A stretch of DNA of 33,758 nt from Clostridia bacterium (GTDB taxonomy: Bacteria > Bacillota > Clostridia > Christensenellales > CAG-138), in NCBI GenBank assembly GCA_030533005.1, contig JAUNJX010000024.1:1-33758 (forward strand). The letters are read 5' to 3'. Below are positions 28,375 to 33,758 of the stretch, piece by piece (position 1 is the stretch's first letter; every line of letters starts with the position of its first letter). The notes under the pieces were generated by a model. It ran no database searches, had not been told where the DNA came from, and was given only the letters and a program-made list of their open reading frames with translations. A program made the translations under genes and the position numbers.

Positions 28375-30072
28375 TCAGCCGCGAAGCTTATCGTAGAGCG
28401 CCATGTATTCCTTTGCGGAGCGCGTCCAGCGGAAATCCAGCTGCATATCCCGCACCATCATTCGCGTCCACGCGTCCATATAGTGATGCAGCCCGATCGC
28501 GCGATACAATGCGTCCAGCATCTCATGGGCGTTATAGTTGGCAAAGGTGAAGCCGTTGCCCGTATCCTCAAACATGTTGTATGGCGCCACGGTATCCTTT
28601 AAGCCGCCCGTTTCCCTGACGATGGGGATCGTGCCATAGCGCATGGCAATGATCTGGGAAAGGCCGCAGGGCTCAAAATTGGAGGGCATGAGGAACATGT
28701 CAGCGCCCGCATACACGCGATGCGCCGTGCCCTCGTTCTGCTCAAAGCGGACGCTCACGCGACCCGGATACCGCCATGTCGCCCATGAGAACAGCCCCTC
28801 ATAGCGTTCGTCGCCGCGGCCGAGCACGGCAAGCTCCACGCCGCTGTTCACGATCTCGTTGATGACATGCTCCACCAAATCCAGCCCCTTTTGATCCGTC
28901 ATGCGCGTCACCATGGCCACAAGCGGCGTATTCGCGTCCCCATCAAGGTTGAATTCCCGCTGCAGCGCCTCCTTGCAGACGGATTTGCCGGAAATATCCT
29001 CCGGCGAATACTGCTTGGCAATGTGCAGATCCGTCGCGGGATTCCATGTATCCACGTCGATGCCGTTGAGGATGCCGGAAAGTGTGCTTTCCCGCATGCG
29101 AAGCAAGCCGTCCAGCGTCTCGCCGTAATAGGCGGAGCGTATCTCGTTGCTGTAGGTGGGGCTGACGGTGGTGATCCAGTCGGCATACACGATGCCGGCC
29201 TTGAGGAAGTTGATGCAGCCGAAGTATTCCAGCTTGTCGCCCGTAAAGCAATCCCACGGCAGGCTCAAAAGATCCGCCAGCGTCTCCCACGGGAAAACGC
29301 CTTGGAAGCGCAGGTTATGGATGGTCATGACGGTGCGGATGCGCCCGTAATCCGGCAATATGGAATACTGGATGCGCAAAAGCGCGATCGTCATGGCCGC
29401 CTGCCAGTCATGCGCATGCAGGATATCCGGATAAAAATTCAAATGCCGCATGGCCTCCAAGACCGCCTTGGAGAAGAACGCGAAGCGTTCCGCCTCATCT
29501 GAGGTGAATTTGCCGTAGATGTATTCGCGGCCGAAGTATTGCTTGTTATCGAGAAAATAGAAGATCACGCCGTCTATTTCCAAAGCATGCACGCCGCAAT
29601 ATTGCTTGCGCCAGCCCATGTCCACCGTGAACTCGCACTCGAGCGTCCACCTTTCGCGGTATTCAGCAGGGATCGCGCTGTATTCGGGGATCATCACGCG
29701 CACGTCCGCCCCCAGCTTTTTAAGCTCCCGGGGCAGCGACCCCACCACGTCCGCCAAGCCGCCGGTCTTAATAAAGGGCGCGCATTCCGAAGCCGCAAAC
29801 AGAACCTTGGGCGGCGCTTTGGGCGTCACCGGCTTGATCTCGATGGGCTTGAGCGCAGGCTTTTCTTCCGGCGCGGGCTTTTCCGCCGGCGCCGCCACGG
29901 GCTTTTCCTCCGGCAAGGGCAGCGTCTTGGGGGCTTTGGGTGCGGCCTTTTCAGGCTTAAGCGCGGCCGCGGCCTGTGCCGCAGCTTTCTTTGCGGCCGG
30001 TTTTTCCGCCGTCTTTTCCCCGGCCTTCACCGTCTTTGGCTTGCTTTTCTTCTTTTCCGTTATGTTTTCCAT
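28375..30072 (-). CDS. glgA: Glycogen synthase with a long Ala/Lys/Pro-rich N-terminal extension
   Basis: The protein has 565 residues, about 85-90 more than usual. ATG 30072 follows AGGAG by nine bases. Residues 1-88 are low-complexity: KKKSKPKTVKAGEKTAEKPAAKK, then EEKPVAAPAEKPAPEEKPALKP. The GT5 catalytic part starts at about 89 with KVLFAASECAPFIKTGGLADVVGSLP (the ADP-glucose lysine site, KTGGLADV at 102-109), continues with HAHDW and TIHNLRFQG, and ends with FEPCGLSQIIAMRYGTIPIVRETGGLKDTV. It adds glucose from ADP-glucose to glycogen. It follows the EAL-HDOD gene after 32 bases in the glgC-glgD operon. The extension may be a flexible tether or binding region. Confidence 0.95.
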   Translation of the reverse strand: MENITEKKKSKPKTVKAGEKTAEKPAAKKAAAQAAAALKPEKAAPKAPKTLPLPEEKPVAAPAEKPAPEEKPALKPIEIKPVTPKAPPKVLFAASECAPFIKTGGLADVVGSLPRELKKLGADVRVMIPEYSAIPAEYRERWTLECEFTVDMGWRKQYCGVHALEIDGVIFYFLDNKQYFGREYIYGKFTSDEAERFAFFSKAVLEAMRHLNFYPDILHAHDWQAAMTIALLRIQYSILPDYGRIRTVMTIHNLRFQGVFPWETLADLLSLPWDCFTGDKLEYFGCINFLKAGIVYADWITTVSPTYSNEIRSAYYGETLDGLLRMRESTLSGILNGIDVDTWNPATDLHIAKQYSPEDISGKSVCKEALQREFNLDGDANTPLVAMVTRMTDQKGLDLVEHVINEIVNSGVELAVLGRGDERYEGLFSWATWRYPGRVSVRFEQNEGTAHRVYAGADMFLMPSNFEPCGLSQIIAMRYGTIPIVRETGGLKDTVAPYNMFEDTGNGFTFANYNAHEMLDALYRAIGLHHYMDAWTRMMVRDMQLDFRWTRSAKEYMALYDKLRG

Positions 30073-30104
30073 TCCCTTACTCTCCTGTCATGCATTGCGC
30101 CGCG

Positions 30105-31328
30105 CTACATCGCGGCCATCGTAAAGGCGTCCTCCGCCTGCGACACGGCCTGGCGGTAGATGGCTGTAAGACGCTCCGGCGCAAGCCTTGTTTTCTGCGC
30201 GAACGCGTCCACCTCGCCCCATCCGCCGACCTCATATTGCATAGAAAGCGTCAAAATGCCGCCCAGTACATCCTTGTGCCGGAGCAGCGCGCTCACCACC
30301 CGGGGCGACGCGTGCATCATATGCAGGAATTTGGAAAGCGCCGTATCCAACGAATTATCGAATACGGAGAACATACCCACCATGTACGCGTCGTTGGCAT
30401 AGTCGTCTTCGCCCAGCGCGCGCATGATATGTTCGGCAAACAGCGCGCGGGTAAGGGCAAGCTTAACATATGCGTCGTCTTCTTCCGGTATGCAGTCCTG
30501 TAAAAGCACCAGCATGATCCAGCGCCTGATCCCCTCCGTTCCCATGCGCGCCAGCGCCTGCGGCACGGAGAAAACGCGGTTTGCCCGAAAAAACTCCATC
30601 GTATTGATCTTGTTGAGAAGCTTGTAGGTCATGCCCGCGTCCTTGATGATGATCTCCGCGATTCTTTCGTAAGAAGGGTCATTTTCGCTGATCAGCTGCC
30701 ACAGCTTCATGTGCGTAACGGTGGCGACGTTGAGGGTCTCCTTGCGCAAAACCAGCGGGCGGCTGAAATAGTAGCCTTGAAAGAGGCTATAGCCCATGCG
30801 CTTGGCCCATTCAAATTGCTCTTTCGTCTCGATCTTCTCGGCAAGCACGCGCTTGTTTTTGCGGTGCGCGCGCACGATGGCGCTTTTTTGCGCATCGCTT
30901 GCAAGCACGAAATCCACCTTGATGATCTCTACAAAGGGCAGTATGGGGTCAAAGCAGGGCTGGCCGATGTAGTCGTCCAGCGCAAACCGATAGCCCTTTT
31001 CCTTAAGGTTCGCTATGCGATCCACAAAGGGCTTATCCACCTGCGTGTCCTCCAATATTTCGATGACAAAATCCGAAGGCGCAAGAAGGTGCATCAAGGT
31101 CGACATGCAGATATCCTTGGGTAAGTTGATAAAGGCGCACTTGCCGCCCGATACGTCCTTGAGGGCAAACTCCGTTTGCAGGCTGCTGATGACGTCCTTG
31201 GTCGCAGCGTTCTGATCCATTTGCGCGGGGAAAAAATTATCCTCGCCGCCGCGATAAAGCATCTCGTAGCCATAAAGCTTACGGTTCATATCCACGATAG
31301 GTTGTCTTGCAAGATACCTGTAGATCAT
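30105..31328 (-). CDS. EAL-HDOD signalling protein (YuxH type) inside the glycogen operon
   Basis: The protein has 407 residues. The EAL domain (1-195) keeps the expected residues by eye: Glu22 (YEMLYR), Asn68 (FINLP), Glu90 (VIEIL), Asp118-Asp119 (ALDDYIG), Lys137 (IIKVD), Glu164 (LAEKIET) and Gln184 (FQGYYF). Loop 6 differs from DDFGTG. The HDOD domain follows (about 200-390), with TYKLLNKINTMEF. YuxH-type proteins may cleave c-di-GMP or act only as receptors. ATG 31328 follows GGAGGA by 11 bases, 37 bases after glgD, and glgA starts 32 bases after the stop, so it is in the operon. Linkage of c-di-GMP to glycogen is my inference. Not all key residues could be checked, so activity is open. 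Confidence 0.9.
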   Translation of the reverse strand: MIYRYLARQPIVDMNRKLYGYEMLYRGGEDNFFPAQMDQNAATKDVISSLQTEFALKDVSGGKCAFINLPKDICMSTLMHLLAPSDFVIEILEDTQVDKPFVDRIANLKEKGYRFALDDYIGQPCFDPILPFVEIIKVDFVLASDAQKSAIVRAHRKNKRVLAEKIETKEQFEWAKRMGYSLFQGYYFSRPLVLRKETLNVATVTHMKLWQLISENDPSYERIAEIIIKDAGMTYKLLNKINTMEFFRANRVFSVPQALARMGTEGIRRWIMLVLLQDCIPEEDDAYVKLALTRALFAEHIMRALGEDDYANDAYMVGMFSVFDNSLDTALSKFLHMMHASPRVVSALLRHKDVLGGILTLSMQYEVGGWGEVDAFAQKTRLAPERLTAIYRQAVSQAEDAFTMAAM

Positions 31329-31365
31329 GCGCGATCCCGTCCTCCGTTATTCCTGTGGGCTGCGG

Positions 31366-32490
31366 CTATATCGTCGCGCCCTTTCGTATGATGATGGGGA
31401 AATTTTCGTATCCCGCAAGCTTGCGGCCGGCGCGGATGGTCGTGCCCTTATCCAGCACCGCATAGGAAAGCTCGCAGTCCTTGCCGATGTCCGCCGCCTG
31501 CATCACGATGCAGTTTTTAAGCTTGCTTCCCTTCTGCACGCGCACGCCGCGGAAAAGGATGGAATTCTCCACCTCGCCCTCGATCACGCAGCCGTCCGCG
31601 ATCAGGCAGTTTTTCGCACTGGCGCTTTGCGTAAGGCGGGCGGGCACCTCATCCTTGACCTTGGTATAGATGGGATGCTCGGGGTTAAAGAGATCCTCGC
31701 GCACCTGGCGATCCAGCAGCTCCATATTGTGCTTGAAGAAGATGGGGAGCGAATTGAGCCTTGCCACATACCCGTCGTATTTCCAGCCGTACATGCGCAG
31801 ATCCTTCACGCGCTTGAGCAGAATATCCCGCATGTAGTCGTTGAAGCCGTGCGCCGCCGCGTCCTCGATAATGTATTCAAACAAGGAGCGTTCCATGATA
31901 TACGCGTCGCACGCCGTATGATTGGTGGTGGCCTGATAGGCGTTATACTCCAAATCCGTCACGCGGTTATGATCGTCCATCACCAGACGCAGATCGTCAA
32001 AGCGATCCTCCTCGTCAAAGGGCGGCGTGTCGTTATACATGATGGTGATATCCGCGCCCGTTTGCTGGTGCTGCTTGAGCATCTCATAATAGGTGGTGTT
32101 ATAGATGGTATGGCTGCCCGTGAGCACGATGTAGCGCTGGGTGCTGCGGCGCACATACCCCATCACGGAGCGGAACGCGTCCACCGTACCCGTGTAGATG
32201 CCCGTATTCTCCTTGGTGACAAAAGGCGGCAGGATGAACAGGCCGTCGCGCTTGCGCCGAAGCTCCCATTCCTTGCCCGAGCCCAGATGATCCATAAGCG
32301 AATGATAATTGCGCTGGGTGATGATGCCCAGATTGGATATGCCGGAATTGACCATGCTGCTCATGACGAAATCGATGCAGCGATAACGGCCGGCAAAGGG
32401 CACGGCGGCGACGGAACGCGAAAACGTCAGATCGCGGAGCCTTAAATTGGATTCTCCCGTGTAGATCAGGCCAAACATCTCGTTTTGCAT
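31366..32490 (-). CDS. glgD: GlgD, glucose-1-phosphate adenylyltransferase subunit
   Basis: The protein has 374 residues from ATG 32490, whose A is the last base of the glgC stop (TGATG); GAGGGG lies upstream. It is homologous to GlgC but the nucleotide-binding motif GGxGxRL of GlgC is replaced by YTGESNLRL, as in the regulatory subunit GlgD of Firmicutes. FAGRYRCIDFVMSSMVNSGI, the middle GSHTIYN and the left-handed beta-helix C-terminus (DGCVIEGEVENSILFRGVRVQKGSKLKNCIVMQ) are typical. It joins GlgC in a heteromer and tunes its activity. The in-frame TTG at 32493 is an alternative start. Confidence 0.95.
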   Translation of the reverse strand: MQNEMFGLIYTGESNLRLRDLTFSRSVAAVPFAGRYRCIDFVMSSMVNSGISNLGIITQRNYHSLMDHLGSGKEWELRRKRDGLFILPPFVTKENTGIYTGTVDAFRSVMGYVRRSTQRYIVLTGSHTIYNTTYYEMLKQHQQTGADITIMYNDTPPFDEEDRFDDLRLVMDDHNRVTDLEYNAYQATTNHTACDAYIMERSLFEYIIEDAAAHGFNDYMRDILLKRVKDLRMYGWKYDGYVARLNSLPIFFKHNMELLDRQVREDLFNPEHPIYTKVKDEVPARLTQSASAKNCLIADGCVIEGEVENSILFRGVRVQKGSKLKNCIVMQAADIGKDCELSYAVLDKGTTIRAGRKLAGYENFPIIIRKGATI

Positions 32491-33707
32491 CAATAGCCCC
32501 TCCCCTCGTTCACGATCATGCCTACAGGAATGCTGGCATTGGGCGATATGGCGGTGTCGTTGGCCACCAGCGTGATATCGCCGGTGAGGCGCACGTCGTA
32601 ATCGCCGTGGGACGCCTCCCGCTTGGCGCCGATGACGGCGTTTTCGCCCACGCTGGCGTTTTCGCCCAGTATCGCTTTATAGACCTTTGCCCCCTTGCCG
32701 ACCTTGGCGCCGGGCATGAGCAGGGAATCGTAGATCTGTGCGCCCGCCTCCACGGTGCAGCCCGCAAAGAGTACGCTGTGGCGCACCAGCCCGTCCACCT
32801 CGCAGCCCTCCGTGATGACGCAGTCGCTCACGTCCGCGTCGGGGCCTACAAAATGCGCCGGCATATTGGGACTTTTAGAATAGATGCGCCATTCCTTGTC
32901 GTTGAGATCCAGCACCGGCGGATCGCCGATGATGTCCATATTGGCCTCCCAAAGGCTCTGTATCGTGCCTACGTCCTTCCAATAGCCCTTGAATTCATAG
33001 GCCACCAGCTTTTTGCCCGCCGAGAGCATGGCAGGGATGATGTTATGGCCGAAATCGTTGGTGGAGTCGGCGTCCTCCTCGTCCTTTTCCAGATATTCCC
33101 GCAGCGCGCTCCACGAAAAGATGTAGATGCCCATGGAGGCTTTGTTGCTTTTGGGCTGCTTGGGCTTTTCCTCGAACTGGAGGATGTTTTCGTCCTCATC
33201 GGTATTCATGATGCCAAAGCGGCAGGCCTCCTCGATGGGGACGCGCAAGACGGCGATGGTGGCGTCCGCGCCGTGCTGGATATGATATTCGAGCATTTTG
33301 ACATAGTCCATTTTATAGATGTGATCGCCGGAAAGGATCAATACATAATCGGGATCATAGCGTTCGATGAAGGATTTGTTCTGGTAGATCGCATCCGCCG
33401 TGCCGGAATACCATTTGCCGCGACTGCCGGAAACATAGGGTGGCAGCACGAACACGCCGCCGTCGTTGCGGTCAAGATCCCATGCCTGCCCCGTACCGAT
33501 GTACGCGTTGAGCTCCAAGGGCTCGTACTGGGTGAGCACGCCGACGGTGTCCACGTTGGAATTGGTGCAGTTGGACAACGGAAAATCAATGATGCGGTAC
33601 TTGCCGCCAAAGGGCACCGCTGGCTTTGCCATGCGGTTGGTCAGCACGCTCAAGCGGCTTCCCTGCCCCCCCGCAAGCAACATGGCGACCATGCGTTTTT
33701 TTCTCAT
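32490..33707 (-). CDS. glgC: Glucose-1-phosphate adenylyltransferase (ADP-glucose pyrophosphorylase)
   Basis: The protein has 405 residues; AGGAGCGAGAG precedes ATG 33707. It makes ADP-glucose from ATP and glucose-1-phosphate, the committed step of glycogen synthesis. The catalytic domain shows [36 protein letters not shown] (nucleotide and activator region), [32 protein letters not shown] and [17 protein letters not shown]. The C-terminal beta-helix ends [41 protein letters not shown]. It is the first gene of the glgC-glgD-EAL-HDOD-glgA operon. A -10 box TAGAAT is visible upstream at 33737-33732, its -35 near the window edge. Confidence 0.97.
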   Translation of the reverse strand: MRKKRMVAMLLAGGQGSRLSVLTNRMAKPAVPFGGKYRIIDFPLSNCTNSNVDTVGVLTQYEPLELNAYIGTGQAWDLDRNDGGVFVLPPYVSGSRGKWYSGTADAIYQNKSFIERYDPDYVLILSGDHIYKMDYVKMLEYHIQHGADATIAVLRVPIEEACRFGIMNTDEDENILQFEEKPKQPKSNKASMGIYIFSWSALREYLEKDEEDADSTNDFGHNIIPAMLSAGKKLVAYEFKGYWKDVGTIQSLWEANMDIIGDPPVLDLNDKEWRIYSKSPNMPAHFVGPDADVSDCVITEGCEVDGLVRHSVLFAGCTVEAGAQIYDSLLMPGAKVGKGAKVYKAILGENASVGENAVIGAKREASHGDYDVRLTGDITLVANDTAISPNASIPVGMIVNEGRGY

Positions 33708-33731
33708 CTCTCGCTCCTCCTCATGCTTCCT

Positions 33732-33737
33732 ATTCTA
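33732..33737 (-). promoter_or_regulatory. -10 box of the glycogen operon
   Basis: The minus strand reads TAGAAT 24 bases before the glgC ATG. The -35 would lie at about 33755-33760, at or beyond the window edge, so this is incomplete. Confidence 0.4.
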
Positions 33738-33758
33738 TTTCTATGGATGTTTCTTCTA

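Noticed and set aside
31327..32445. Plus-strand open frame of 372 codons
   Set aside because: It is antisense to glgD, a certain gene.
1..33758. tRNA or rRNA genes
   Set aside because: No cloverleaf with the T-loop pattern GGTTCRA or rRNA-like sequence was found while reading.

Overview
The window looks like chromosomal DNA of a GC-rich clostridial Firmicute. It is anaerobic, probably butyrate-forming and probably spore-forming. The evidence is the butyrate kinase/phosphotransbutyrylase pair, the two-subunit clostridial GlgC/GlgD, a CotF-like coat protein, a tRNA-Trp T-box, a CIRCE operator, two DegV proteins, and a NifU-like scaffold next to a GGGtGRT protein. I see no phage, insertion sequence, plasmid or CRISPR genes, and no tRNA or rRNA gene.

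Layout. 1-2252 (minus): a cut-off EamA transporter, a WYL regulator overlapping it, and a YhhN membrane protein. 2258-5423: the scaffold/GGGtGRT operon, a bidirectional terminator, an AraC regulator and a divergent 80-residue protein. 5563-7569: a LacI-type sensor fused to a GGDEF diguanylate cyclase. 7605-9223 (minus): tryptophan synthase beta behind a T-box leader. 9236-9969 (minus): two half-size TauE/SafE proteins. 10078-12032 (minus): an exported repeat/membrane protein and a membrane-bound XRE regulator. 12062-14049: promoter region with inverted repeats, DegV, and a convergent LysR gene. 14100-17758: a possible small RNA, CIRCE-controlled htpG, pyridoxamine kinase, and a CotF-like gene whose ribosome site lies in a hairpin. 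17759-18349: structured repeats and a candidate small RNA. 18350-21575: buk, ptb and an aminotransferase. 21647-24928: a second DegV, a DUF362 ferredoxin and MreB. 24940-25143: a second copy of the structured repeat. 25144-26310 (minus): QueT, DUF1858 and zinc-ribbon membrane genes. 26335-33707 (minus): glycogen genes glgC, glgD, an EAL-HDOD protein and glgA, then a separately promoted GH13 enzyme.

Themes. Carbon storage may be tied to c-di-GMP: a cyclase with a sugar-receptor-like sensor lies in the same window as an EAL-HDOD protein inside the glycogen operon. Several minus-strand genes (WYL, YhhN, GH13, second DegV) have a -10 box only 5 to 9 bases before the ATG and no Shine-Dalgarno sequence, which suggests leaderless or nearly leaderless mRNAs. 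The most unusual non-coding signal is a multi-hairpin element present at about 17.9-18.0 kb and, inverted, at 24.9-25.1 kb. Its loops are conserved while its stems differ by compensatory changes. All functional statements rest on reading the sequence and recalling protein families; no search was run.
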